DNA of 34,720 nucleotides. Origin: Actinomycetes bacterium (lineage in GTDB: Bacteria; Actinomycetota; Thermoleophilia; RBG-16-64-13). The translations under genes and the position numbers were made by a program. The DNA is taken from NCBI GenBank assembly GCA_021372435.1, contig JAJFUK010000049.1, positions 1 through 34,720 on the forward strand, read 5' to 3'. Below, one piece after another: positions 26,933 through 34,215 of this stretch. Numbering within the stretch: position 1 is the stretch's first letter; each line of letters begins with the position of its first letter. The notes beneath the pieces are model-generated. The model had not been told where the DNA came from, did no database searches, and saw only the letters and a list, made by a program, of their open reading frames with translations.

Positions 26933-27256
26933 GTGAAGCCTCAGAGAGGCGGAGAGCAGCATCTCGAGGAGAAGCAGGAGGTGCGCGCGGGCGCGGCGAA
27001 TACGCTGCCGGTCGACACGCGACCACTTGCGTCTGAGCCGGCCCTAAGTGAAGAAGAGGCAGCCGTCCTCGAGTGCCTGCGGATGGCCTCGAGCGGTCTC
27101 ACCGCCCGGCAGTTGCAGTCCCGAGTCTCCTGCGACCCAGGCGTACTCGAACGGACCTTGGCGACGCTCGTCGAGCGTGAACTGGTCGCCCGGCTCAATA
27201 CCATCATCCCGAGTTACTCATACCGCCGGCGCCCTATACCTACCCATGACGGATAG
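26933..27256 (+). CDS. Small winged-helix-like protein, unknown
   Basis: A 107-aa protein that I do not recognise as a named family. The first ~40 residues are polar and low-complexity (Gln/Glu/Arg). The C-terminal half looks like a MarR/TrmB-type winged helix: EEEAAVLECLRMASSGLTAR, then QLQSRVSCDPGVLERTLATL as a recognition helix, and VERELVARL leading to a Tyr/Arg-rich wing. GTG at 26933 is chosen because AAGGAG lies 6 nt upstream; GTG 26909 is the longer alternative. The stop overlaps the yihY-like start by 11 nt, so the two are translationally coupled. A DNA-binding or regulatory role is inference only. Confidence 0.65.
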   Translation: MKPQRGGEQHLEEKQEVRAGAANTLPVDTRPLASEPALSEEEAAVLECLRMASSGLTARQLQSRVSCDPGVLERTLATLVERELVARLNTIIPSYSYRRRPIPTHDG

Positions 27257-28154
27257 GTTCCGGCGTTTCGGCGTCGGGCTGGCTCAAGGGACGCGGGAGC
27301 TCGCGGGGGGCATCTACCGGCACGACTGTCTAGGGTTGGCGGCCCAGGTCGCGTACAGCTCCCTCTTCAGCCTGTTTCCTTTTCTGCTGTTCCTTCGTAG
27401 CCTCTCAGCCTACATCCCCGGCACCGAACGCCTCGGTGAATGGCTGTTGGCCGGTCTCCGGGATCTTGTCACGGAGAACAGCCGCCTTTACCAGATCGTG
27501 GAAGAGAGCATCTTCGAGGAGATCGGGGCTCGAAGCGTCGCCTTTCTCTCCATCGGCATCGTGCTTACGCTGTGGAGCGCTTCGGGAGCGGTCATGACCC
27601 TGATGAAGGCCGTGAATCTCGCCTACGGCCTACGAGAGACGCGCTCCTGGTTCAAAAGAAGGCCCATGGCGGCGGCCACGGCCGTCGCCGGCGCCGTCCT
27701 TCTCTCTGCCGGGATCCTCCTCCTTGTGTTCGGTTCGTGGATCGGGGGACAGATCGGCCGGTATCTGGGGGACGACTCGGTGGTCCACGCGCTGTGGGTG
27801 GGTCTTCGCTGGCCGGTGGTGTTCGTCCTTCTGGTGGGGGCTTTGGGGTTGTTCTTCTACGTCGCCCCCAGCCGGCGTCAAAGATGGTTCGGCGTGGTGC
27901 CGGGCGCGCTGTTCTCAGTCGCGGCCATCATCGGTACGTCGCTAGGATTGTCCTGGTTCCTGAGCCAAAGCGTCTTCCAGGTGCGCTGGCTCACGTATGG
28001 GGTGCTCGGAACGGCGATCGTGCTTCTCTTCTGGGCCTTCCTCATCGGACTCATGATCCTGGTGGGCGCAGAGATCAACGGGGTCGCCCAAAGGATGGTG
28101 CTCGAGGCGCGGGATAGGAGAGAGGGTCTGGTAGAATCCCCTCACGATGAGTGA
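27246..28154 (+). CDS. YihY/BrkB-family inner-membrane protein
   Basis: Integral membrane protein of the YihY/virulence factor BrkB family, 302 aa with six predicted helices. Family hallmarks are DCLGLAAQVAYSSLFSLFP in the first helix region, LWSASGAVMTLMKAVNLAYG, the charged FKRRPMAAA before a long hydrophobic segment, and the C-terminal YGVLGTAIVLLFWAFLIGLMILVGAEIN (quoted in part: GAEIN). Despite the old name RNase BN, the family is not a nuclease, and its function is still uncertain. ATG 27246 lies inside the end of the small winged-helix gene. The 3' end carries the murI promoter and overlaps murI by 8 nt. Confidence 0.88.
   Translation: MTDRFRRFGVGLAQGTRELAGGIYRHDCLGLAAQVAYSSLFSLFPFLLFLRSLSAYIPGTERLGEWLLAGLRDLVTENSRLYQIVEESIFEEIGARSVAFLSIGIVLTLWSASGAVMTLMKAVNLAYGLRETRSWFKRRPMAAATAVAGAVLLSAGILLLVFGSWIGGQIGRYLGDDSVVHALWVGLRWPVVFVLLVGALGLFFYVAPSRRQRWFGVVPGALFSVAAIIGTSLGLSWFLSQSVFQVRWLTYGVLGTAIVLLFWAFLIGLMILVGAEINGVAQRMVLEARDRREGLVESPHDE
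28132..28137 (+). promoter_or_regulatory. Extended -10 promoter of murI (TGG-TAGAAT)
   Basis: TGGTAGAAT ends exactly 9 nt before the murI ATG at 28147, the same distance as at uvrA, so a leaderless mRNA is predicted. No Shine-Dalgarno sequence is present. It is embedded in the last codons of the YihY-like gene. Confidence 0.6.
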
Positions 28155-28962
28155 AAGAGACGGTCACATCGCCGATGGGCGGCCAATAGGGGTCTTTGAC
28201 TCAGGGGTCGGCGGGCTGACCGTTCTGCACGAATGCCTCGTCAACCTGCCTCATGAAGACTTCATCTACCTGGGCGACACGGCCAACTTTCCCTACGGGC
28301 CGAAACGCCTGGCCGAGGTGCGGCGTTTGGCGTTCGCGGCGACCGAGGTACTGGTGACGCTGGGGGTGAAGCTGGTCATAGTGGCGTGCAACTCCGCTGC
28401 TGCGGCAGCCCTGCCGCAATTGCAGGCTTCGTTCTCCACGCCCTTGGTCGGGGTGGTCATGCCCGGGGCGAGGGCCGCGGCCCAGGCCACCCGCGAGAGA
28501 CGCATCGGGGTGTTGGCTACGGAAGCCACGGTGCGCTCCAACGCCTATCAGAACGCTCTGCACGCGCTTGACGCGGGGCTCGAGGTGTTCGCCGTGGCCA
28601 GCCCGCGGCTGGCGCCGCTCATCCAGACCGGGGATGTGTTCTCAGAGGAGACCGAGCGGGCCGCGCGCGAAGGGGTGGCTCCCTTCAAGGCGGCGCGCGT
28701 CGACACGGTCATCCTTGGTTGCACGCACTACCCACTGATCACTCCCATGCTGCGGCGGCTGCTGGGTCCCCAGGTCACGCTGATAAACTCCGCCGAGGAG
28801 ACCGCCCGGGAGGTGGGCGAGATACTGGCGCGGAAAGGCATCGGGAACGAAGACGGCCGGGAGGGGCGGTACTCGTTTCTCGCCAGCGGCGATCCCGAGG
28901 AGTTCCGAAAAGTGGGGACCCGCTTTCTGCAGCTACCTATCCGGGAGGTGGACCACATATGA
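28147..28962 (+). CDS. murI: Glutamate racemase
   Basis: Supplies D-glutamate for peptidoglycan by interconverting L- and D-glutamate without a cofactor. At 271 aa it has the family length. The two catalytic cysteines are C81 in VACNSAAAA and C192 in LGCTHYPLI; the N-terminal GVFDSGVGGLTVL carries the conserved Asp–Ser pair. The ATG at 28147 follows an extended -10 by 9 nt and lacks a ribosome site, consistent with leaderless translation. The stop overlaps rph by 4 nt; murI–rph–rdgB is a conserved actinobacterial order. Confidence 0.95.
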   Translation: MSERDGHIADGRPIGVFDSGVGGLTVLHECLVNLPHEDFIYLGDTANFPYGPKRLAEVRRLAFAATEVLVTLGVKLVIVACNSAAAAALPQLQASFSTPLVGVVMPGARAAAQATRERRIGVLATEATVRSNAYQNALHALDAGLEVFAVASPRLAPLIQTGDVFSEETERAAREGVAPFKAARVDTVILGCTHYPLITPMLRRLLGPQVTLINSAEETAREVGEILARKGIGNEDGREGRYSFLASGDPEEFRKVGTRFLQLPIREVDHI

Positions 28963-29723
28963 ACGCCGGTGTCAGGCCGGGGACAAGAGGTCCCACCGAC
29001 CTGCGTCCTCTCAAGATCACTCCCCACTTCGTCACGACTGCCGACGGTTCGGTGTTCATGGAGTTGGGCGGCACGCGCGTGCTGTGCTCGGCCCAGGTGG
29101 TGAACGGGGTGCCCGCCTGGCGGCGGGGCAGCGGAGCGGGGTGGCTGACCGCAGAGTATTCGCTGCTCCCCAGCTCGACCCGGGACCGGACACCGCGGGA
29201 GGCCGTCCGGGGACGCCAGGACGGTAGGACCGTGGAGATCCAACGCTTCATAGGGCGCAGCCTGAGGGCCGTCGTCGATCTGAGCGCGCTGGGCGACCGG
29301 ACCGTCTATATCGACTGCGACGTGGTCGAAGCCGACGGCGGCACCCGGTGTGTGGCGGTCAGCGGCGGGTACCTCGCGCTTCATCTGGCCCTGAAAAAGG
29401 GCGTGGACTGCGGGGCCCTGAGATCCCTGCCGCTGAACGACTCGGTGGCCGCGGTGAGCGTGGGAGTCGTCGGGGGTATGCCGGTGGTCGACCTCGAGTA
29501 TCAAGAAGACTGTGCCGCCGACGTGGACATGAACGTGGTCATGACCGGCAGCGGGCGTTTGATCGAGGTCCAGGCGACGGCGGAAACCCAGCCGTTCGAG
29601 CGGAGCGTGTTCGAGGGACTGCTCGGTATGGCCGAGCAGGGGATAGCTCAGATCAGGCAGGCACAGATGGACGTAATAGCCCAGGAATACACCGCCGGCC
29701 GGGGGAGTGTGGCCCGGCCGTGA
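28959..29723 (+). CDS. rph: Ribonuclease PH
   Basis: Phosphorolytic 3'–5' exoribonuclease that trims tRNA 3' ends. At 254 aa the length is typical. Conserved segments are GTRGPTDLRPLKI, GGTRVLCSAQV, WLTAEYSLLPSST, RTPREAVRGRQDGRTVEIQR (phosphate-binding arginines) and SVGVVGGMPVVDLEYQEDCAADVDMNVVMTG (quoted in part: DLEYQED, the catalytic acids). The ATG at 28959 overlaps the murI stop (ATGA) and has GGGAGGTGG 8 nt upstream. In-frame sequence upstream lies within murI. The stop overlaps the rdgB start by 4 nt. Confidence 0.95.
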   Translation: MNAGVRPGTRGPTDLRPLKITPHFVTTADGSVFMELGGTRVLCSAQVVNGVPAWRRGSGAGWLTAEYSLLPSSTRDRTPREAVRGRQDGRTVEIQRFIGRSLRAVVDLSALGDRTVYIDCDVVEADGGTRCVAVSGGYLALHLALKKGVDCGALRSLPLNDSVAAVSVGVVGGMPVVDLEYQEDCAADVDMNVVMTGSGRLIEVQATAETQPFERSVFEGLLGMAEQGIAQIRQAQMDVIAQEYTAGRGSVARP

Positions 29724-30355
29724 CTGGAAGACGGGCCGTGATCCTGGCGAGCCGCAACAAAGGGAAGGCCGGGGAGTTCGAGCGCCTTCTGGGCCGCGCG
29801 CTCGACGTGAGACCTTTACCCTCCGGAGTACGGCTTCCCGAGGAGAAGGGGAGAACCTTCGCTGAGAACGCCCGGCTCAAAGCTGAGGCCGTGTTCGCGG
29901 CCTTGGGAGGGAAAGAGGCGGTTCTGGCGGACGATTCGGGTCTCGAAGTGAGCGCGCTGGGAGGGCGCCCTGGAGTTCTCTCGGCCAGGTTCGCCGGCGA
30001 GTCGGCTACCGACGAGGAGAACGTGAGGAAGCTGCTGGAGGAGCTGGGCGGCCGGACCGACAGAGAAGCGCGGTTCGTGTGTGCCCTTTGCCTGCTGGTC
30101 CCGGACGAGAGGGCTGCGGGCAAAGGGGCCTACCGCAGTATCGAGGTGCAAGGTTCCAGCGACGGGGCGGTCACCACCACGGCCCGCGGGACCGGCGGCT
30201 TTGGCTATGATCCGGTGTTCCGGCCCGTTGGCTGGGGCGTCACCCTGGCGGAAGCCGATGCGGGTCGCAAGGATTCGGTCTCCCACCGGGGAGCGGCCGC
30301 TCGAGCCCTCCTCGACCGCCTTGTCGGCGAAGAGGAGGCGGAAGATGGAACTTGA
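29720..30355 (+). CDS. rdgB: dITP/XTP pyrophosphatase (RdgB/HAM1)
   Basis: Hydrolyses non-canonical purine nucleoside triphosphates (dITP, XTP) to monophosphates and pyrophosphate, keeping them out of DNA and RNA. At 211 aa it has the family length. Signatures are ILASRNKGKAGEFERLL at the N-terminus, TFAENARLKAEA, the catalytic-base loop VLADDSGLEVSALGGRPGVLSARF (quoted in part: DDSGLEV), GTGGFGYDPVF and SHRGAA at the C-terminus. The start is GTG 29720 overlapping the rph stop (GTGA), so translation is coupled. The frame extends upstream within rph but that part is not protein-like for this family. Confidence 0.95.
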   Translation: MTGRRAVILASRNKGKAGEFERLLGRALDVRPLPSGVRLPEEKGRTFAENARLKAEAVFAALGGKEAVLADDSGLEVSALGGRPGVLSARFAGESATDEENVRKLLEELGGRTDREARFVCALCLLVPDERAAGKGAYRSIEVQGSSDGAVTTTARGTGGFGYDPVFRPVGWGVTLAEADAGRKDSVSHRGAAARALLDRLVGEEEAEDGT

Positions 30356-30719
30356 CGACTTCGCCGCCTTGGTCGAGGAAGCGCTCCGGTCACTGCCCGA
30401 GCGATTCCTCGACGAACTCGAGAACGTCCAGGTAGACGTCGAGGAATGGCCTACCCGCGCCGATCTCGAAGCTGCCGGGCTTTCGGGCCGCGACAGGCGG
30501 GCCCTGCTGGGTCTCTACCACGGGGTCCCGCTGACGGAGAGGGGCTCTCATTACATGGCCTTTCCTGATCACATCACCATCTATCAGAAGCCGATCGAGG
30601 CCCTCGTGGGTCCGGACGAAGAAAGGATCAAAGAGCAGGTACGGCAGACGGTGATCCACGAGATAGCCCACTACTACGGCATCGACGACGACCGGCTGGA
30701 TGAGCTGGGCTGGGCCTGA
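30345..30719 (+). CDS. Zincin-fold metallopeptidase family protein (PF06262-type)
   Basis: A 124-aa protein of the 'possibly metallopeptidase' zincin-like family common in Actinobacteria. The HExxH zinc motif is in VIHEIAHYYGIDDDRLDELGW at the C-terminus, where the Asp three residues past the helix is a likely third ligand. The middle part PITIYQKPIE-like DHITIYQKPIE and the N-terminal ALRSLPERFLDELENV match the family layout. The start ATG 30345 has GAGGAGG upstream and overlaps rdgB by 11 nt. Substrate and role are unknown; the name rests on fold and the HExxH motif. The XRE gene converges on it with a 33-nt gap. Confidence 0.85.
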   Translation: MELDDFAALVEEALRSLPERFLDELENVQVDVEEWPTRADLEAAGLSGRDRRALLGLYHGVPLTERGSHYMAFPDHITIYQKPIEALVGPDEERIKEQVRQTVIHEIAHYYGIDDDRLDELGWA

Positions 30720-30752
30720 GGCCGGCGGCGGCCCATCACAGGCGGGCAGCCT

Positions 30753-31130
30753 CTACCGTGTCAGGCGCCGCGCGATATCGAGGAGAAGCCGGCGGTCGTT
30801 GGGCCTCATCCGCCTGGCGAGTTGCGCGAGTTCGCGGGTCTCGGCATCCTCTTCCGCCACGTCCTCCAGGGTGAGTTGCTCGGACTGCAGGAACGGATCC
30901 TGGTCGTCCAAGGCCGCGTGATAGAGCAGTTCCCGGGCGGGCACGCCCAAGGCGTCGGCTATGGCCTCTATGACATCGGTCGTGGGATTCTTGCGCCCCT
31001 TCTCGATATCGCCAAGGTAGCTCTTGGACACCCCGGACTCGTCCGCGAGGGCCTGCAGGGTATAGTCCCTGTCTGCACGGAGCCGGCGGACGGTGATCCC
31101 TATGTAGTCGGCAAGTCGCCTCTGCGCCAC
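30753..31130 (-). CDS. XRE-family transcriptional regulator
   Basis: Small cytoplasmic DNA-binding protein, about 125 aa. The N-terminal HTH_3 domain reads IGITVRRLRADRDYTLQALADESGVSKSYLGDIEKGRK (quoted in part: TLQALADESGVSKSYLGDIE), with recognition helix SKSYLGDIE. The C-terminal half is acidic (TLEDVAEEDAETREL) and ends in a basic helix, with no known sensor domain. GTG 31130 is preferred because the longer form from ATG 31175 adds 15 Pro/Cys-rich residues unlike an HTH protein; the longer start remains possible. A palindrome CTCACA-cc-TGTGAG sits just upstream of the preferred start and may be its own operator. It is divergent from larC and convergent with the zincin gene. Confidence 0.85.
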   Translation of the reverse strand: MAQRRLADYIGITVRRLRADRDYTLQALADESGVSKSYLGDIEKGRKNPTTDVIEAIADALGVPARELLYHAALDDQDPFLQSEQLTLEDVAEEDAETRELAQLARRMRPNDRRLLLDIARRLTR

Positions 31131-31133
31131 TGT

Positions 31134-31147
31134 CTCACACCTGTGAG
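31134..31147. promoter_or_regulatory. Palindromic candidate operator (CTCACA-2-TGTGAG)
   Basis: Perfect 6-bp arms with a 2-bp spacer lie 3 bp upstream of the preferred XRE start (GTG 31130) and overlap the likely ribosome site AGGTG. XRE repressors usually bind such short dyads, so autoregulation is plausible. If the ATG at 31175 is the true start, the palindrome would be inside the coding region. Confidence 0.4.
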
Positions 31148-31192
31148 TCGGAGGGATGCCCGGAGGACAAGGCATAAGACCCTACGCCCTGC

Positions 31193-31198
31193 AGTGTA
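31193..31198 (-). promoter_or_regulatory. Possible -10 box of the XRE gene (TACACT)
   Basis: On the minus strand TACACT stands about 45 nt upstream of the palindrome, in the short divergent region facing larC. It is the best promoter-like hexamer on that strand; no -35 was recognised. Confidence 0.3.
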
Positions 31199-31246
31199 TG
31201 AGGTGGCATGCGAGAATGCAACCATCAACGGATCGGGGGTGTCCAC

Positions 31247-32578
31247 GTGGGGCAGGTGATCCTCTATCTCGACCCCTGGGCGGGTGTCTCGGGAGACATG
31301 CTTCTGGCCGCCCTGCTTGATCTTGACCGGGACGGCGGGGAGCTGGAGACTGAACTCCGCTCGGCGGTCGCATCCCTCCTGGGTCCGGAAGAGCCCTTTG
31401 TCGAGATCACACGCGATGTCGAATGGGGTCTGTCGTGCACCCGGGTCCAGGTGAGGTCCCAGACGGCGACGCCTCTGCGGCATCTGAAGGACATGGAGCG
31501 TTTGATCGGGAAGGCCGCCTTGCCGGACAAGGTACGGACCGCGGCCCATGAGGCGGTGCGCAGACTGGCGAACGTGGAGGCGGCGATACATTCGCGGACG
31601 GTCGAGGAGATCCACTTCCACGAGGTGGGCGCCGTGGACACGTTGGTGGATATCGTGGGGACGCTCGTCCTGGTGGAAGCGCTGGGCGTTGATGCCGTGA
31701 TGGTCGGCACGATCCCGGTGGGTGGGGGCACGGTCGAGATCGCGCACGGTCGCATGGGTGTGCCGGCCCCTGCCACACTGAGGCTCCTCGAGGGTTATGC
31801 CGTTACCGCCGGCCCTGAGATGGTGGAGGCGACCACTCCGACCGGAGCGCTCCTGGTTGGGCAGCTGGGCGCCCTGCAGACACCTTTGCCCACGATGACC
31901 ATCGAGAGGGTGGGCTACGGAGCCGGATCCCTGCGACTGGAAGGCGGGCCCAATGTCCTGCGCGTGATGGTGGGGACCGCCCGGGAGGAGGGCGATCCTG
32001 AGATGCCCAGCGCGGAGCGCTGGGCCGGAACCCCCGGCGGGACGGAAGAAGCCCAACCGGAGGCGGATGTGATGGTCGAGTTGCAGGCCAATCTCGACGA
32101 TGTCTCGCCCGAGGTCGCGGCCCACGCCATGGCCGGGCTCAGAGAGGCAGGGGCTGCGGACGTCTGGTCGGTGCCGGTACAGATGAAGAAGGGCCGTCCC
32201 GGTGTGGTCGTACACGCGCTGGTGGCCCCGGACAGGGAGGAGGCGGCCGCCGCGGTGCTTTTTAGGGAGACCGGGACGCTCGGGGTCCGTCGTTATGATG
32301 TATCGCGGCGTCTGGCCACCCGCGGGACCGTCACTGTCGAGGTCGGTGGAGTAGAGGTCCGGGTCAAATGGGGGCGATGGCGGAGCCGGTTGATCAGCGT
32401 CGCCGCGGAGTATGACGACGCGGCCCAAGCCGCCCGGGTCACGGGACTGCCGGTGAAGGACATCATGCACCTGGCCGTGCAGGCGGCGCGGGAGCTGGTG
32501 GGTACCGGGACCGGTCCTCCCGACGAGCATCCATGCCGCGCTGAGATCCGCTGGAAGGGTGACGATGAGCGTTCCTGA
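31247..32578 (+). CDS. larC: LarC-type nickel insertion protein (nickel-pincer cofactor synthesis)
   Basis: LarC is a CTP-dependent cyclometallase that inserts nickel into the pyridinium bisthiocarboxylate mononucleotide to make the nickel-pincer nucleotide cofactor of lactate racemase and related enzymes. The protein is 443 aa in one frame, not split into larC1/larC2 as in lactobacilli. Motifs: LDPWAGVSGDMLLAALLDL at the start, EEIHFHEVGAVDTLVDIVG, ATTPTGALL, and the C-terminal domain NLDDVSPEVAAHAM … VPVQMKKGRPG. GTG 31247 is chosen to begin close to the conserved ILYLDPWAG; GTG 31256 and ATG 31208 are alternatives. No larA, larB or larE is in the window. The stop overlaps lipA by 14 nt. 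Confidence 0.9.
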   Translation: MGQVILYLDPWAGVSGDMLLAALLDLDRDGGELETELRSAVASLLGPEEPFVEITRDVEWGLSCTRVQVRSQTATPLRHLKDMERLIGKAALPDKVRTAAHEAVRRLANVEAAIHSRTVEEIHFHEVGAVDTLVDIVGTLVLVEALGVDAVMVGTIPVGGGTVEIAHGRMGVPAPATLRLLEGYAVTAGPEMVEATTPTGALLVGQLGALQTPLPTMTIERVGYGAGSLRLEGGPNVLRVMVGTAREEGDPEMPSAERWAGTPGGTEEAQPEADVMVELQANLDDVSPEVAAHAMAGLREAGAADVWSVPVQMKKGRPGVVVHALVAPDREEAAAAVLFRETGTLGVRRYDVSRRLATRGTVTVEVGGVEVRVKWGRWRSRLISVAAEYDDAAQAARVTGLPVKDIMHLAVQAARELVGTGTGPPDEHPCRAEIRWKGDDERS

Positions 32579-33476
32579 CGAACGTGGGGAGGCCGGACCG
32601 GGCCGCAAACCGGAGTGGCTGAAGAAGCCGCTGCCGGACGCGCAGGCTTTGCGTCGCATGGAGAAGCTGTTGCACGACCGGAGCCTTCACACCGTCTGTG
32701 AAAGCGCTCTGTGCCCGAACATGGGGGAGTGCTTCACAAAGGGGACGGCCACCTTTCTCATCATGGGCGACGTATGCACGCGCTGCTGCGCCTTCTGCGC
32801 CGTAAGAACCGGTAGACCGCGGGCGCTGGATCCGACGGAACCCGAGCACGTGGCCGATGCGGTAGCCAGACTAGGTCTCCGCCACGTTGTGATCACCTCG
32901 GTGACCCGCGATGATCTCGCCGACGGGGGAGCCGGGCACTATGCGGCCACCATGCGGGCCGTGCGTGCCCATGCTCCCGAGGCTACTCTCGAAGTGCTGA
33001 CCCCTGATTTCGGGGGACGGGAGGGCGACCTCGACAAGGTCCTGGCCGAGGCGCCGGAGGTGTTCAACCATAATGTGGAGACGGTGCCACGGCTTTACGG
33101 CACGGTGCGGCCGCAGGCCGGGTTTGCGCGCTCCCTTGCCGTGCTGCGCCACGCGGCCTCGAGCGGGTCGAGCATCGTCAAGACCGGGTGGATGGTGGGC
33201 TTGGGAGAGACACAGGGAGAGGTGCTGGCGCTTCTTGAGCAGGTGGCCGGGGCGGGAGTCGACGTGGTCACGATCGGCCAGTACCTCCGCCCGTCGAAGA
33301 ACCATCTTGCGGTGACCGAGTACGTGCCGCCGGAGGTCTTCGCCCGCTACCAGGAGTGGGGCGAAGCTCTCGGCCTGCAGGTGCACGCGGCCCCCTTCGT
33401 CAGGAGTTCGTTCCAGGCCGGCGAGAGCTTCGCCCGCGCTGCCGGACGTAGACGCGGCTCGGCGGCTTGCTGGTAG
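32565..33476 (+). CDS. lipA: Lipoyl synthase
   Basis: Radical-SAM enzyme that inserts two sulfurs into octanoyl groups on lipoyl domains. At 303 aa. The auxiliary cluster cysteines are C45, C50 and C56 in the C-x4-C-x5-C pattern unique to LipA; the radical-SAM cluster is C71, C75 and C78 (CTRCCAFC). FNHNVETVPRLY, KTGWMVGLGET and the C-terminal RSSF, supplying the serine ligand of the auxiliary cluster, follow in order. ATG 32565 has GGAAGGG upstream; GTG 32559 is an alternative. The last residues (GRRRGSAACW) are not conserved and lead into a repeat region. lipB is not adjacent. Pairing with larC may reflect only local order. Confidence 0.95.
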   Translation: MSVPDERGEAGPGRKPEWLKKPLPDAQALRRMEKLLHDRSLHTVCESALCPNMGECFTKGTATFLIMGDVCTRCCAFCAVRTGRPRALDPTEPEHVADAVARLGLRHVVITSVTRDDLADGGAGHYAATMRAVRAHAPEATLEVLTPDFGGREGDLDKVLAEAPEVFNHNVETVPRLYGTVRPQAGFARSLAVLRHAASSGSSIVKTGWMVGLGETQGEVLALLEQVAGAGVDVVTIGQYLRPSKNHLAVTEYVPPEVFARYQEWGEALGLQVHAAPFVRSSFQAGESFARAAGRRRGSAACW

Positions 33477-33506
33477 ACGCGGAAGCGGTCTCCCGCCGGG
33501 GAGGGC

Positions 33507-33575
33507 CGCCCGCACGGCTCGAGCACTCTCTACGAACTCCTCTTTCAAAACGAAACCACGGCCGCGTGGCGCGCG
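33507..33575 (+). repeat. Dispersed repeat, copy 3
   Basis: This 69-bp stretch aligns with the minus strand of 23276–23340: shared blocks CGCCCGCACG, CTCG, GAACTC, TTTCAAAA, GAA, CGGCCGC and GCGCGC occur in the same order, with roughly three-quarters identity by eye. It lies 30 nt after lipA and 41 nt before the nuoE promoter, so all three copies are intergenic. Confidence 0.65.
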
Positions 33576-33615
33576 CTTTGGAGCCATTCCTTGTATTCTG
33601 TGCGCTGAGCCGAGA

Positions 33616-33621
33616 TACAAT
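33616..33621 (+). promoter_or_regulatory. Candidate promoter -10 of the nuoE–nuoF-like operon (TACAAT)
   Basis: TACAAT lies 27 nt before the nuoE-like ATG. A TTGTAT (33591–33596) is a possible -35 but with a long 19-bp spacer. The leader carries GGAGGA (33635–33640) 8 nt before the start codon. Confidence 0.45.
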
Positions 33622-33648
33622 ATGTCGGACCCACGGAGGACTGACTGA

Positions 33649-34215
33649 ATGACGACCAACGCGACCGCTGGTGAAACCGAAGAACAAGAGCTAGAAGAAC
33701 AGTTCGTCGAGTTGCTGGAGCACTACCGGGGAGAGCGCGGGGCTCTCGTGCCTCTTCTGCAGGGTGCTCAAGCCATATTCGGGTATCTGCCCGAGGATGT
33801 GATGAGGCGGGTGGCCGAGGCTACGGGCGAGCCGCTCAGCAAGGCTCTGGGGGTGGCCACCTTCTATGCTCAGTTCAGACTGCGTCCCCATGCGAAACAC
33901 ACCATCCGCTGCTGTCACGGCACGGCCTGCCACGTATCGGGGGCGACCCGCATCTCGGAAGAACTCGAGAAGTACCTGGGCATCAAGATCGGCGAGAACA
34001 CCCCCGACATGCTGTACACGATCGAAGAAGTGCACTGCGTGGGGGCGTGCGGCATGGCTCCGGTGGTCATGATCAACGATCGCGCGCACGGGAAACTCAC
34101 CCCTGAAAAGGCCGTGGAAGTGGTGCGGGCCTTCCAGGCCGAGGCTGAGGGCAGTGGCGCCGAGGTTACCGCCGCCGCTGAGCCGGCCGGCAACGCGGTG
34201 GAAGTGGAGGCGTGA
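33649..34215 (+). CDS. NuoE-like 24-kDa [2Fe-2S] subunit
   Basis: Thioredoxin-fold ferredoxin subunit as found in complex I (NuoE), NADP-reducing hydrogenases (HndA), bifurcating hydrogenases (HydC-type) and NAD-linked formate dehydrogenases. The [2Fe-2S] ligands are C89 and C94 (CHGTAC) and C130 and C134 (CVGAC). The N-terminal four-helix part includes LQGAQAIFGYLPED and GVATFYAQFRLRP. At 188 aa it has a ~25-residue Ala/Glu-rich tail not seen in typical NuoE. ATG 33649 has GGAGGA 8 nt upstream. The stop shares a base with the next start. Because the partner is a fused HydB-type protein rather than followed by nuoG, a soluble hydrogenase or formate dehydrogenase is more likely than complex I, but downstream genes are out of view. 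Confidence 0.9.
   Translation: MTTNATAGETEEQELEEQFVELLEHYRGERGALVPLLQGAQAIFGYLPEDVMRRVAEATGEPLSKALGVATFYAQFRLRPHAKHTIRCCHGTACHVSGATRISEELEKYLGIKIGENTPDMLYTIEEVHCVGACGMAPVVMINDRAHGKLTPEKAVEVVRAFQAEAEGSGAEVTAAAEPAGNAVEVEA

Noticed and set aside
31100-32659. 519-codon open frame on the minus strand
   Set aside because: Antisense to larC, whose plus-strand protein has conserved motifs. The antisense product is low-complexity and has no recognisable family.
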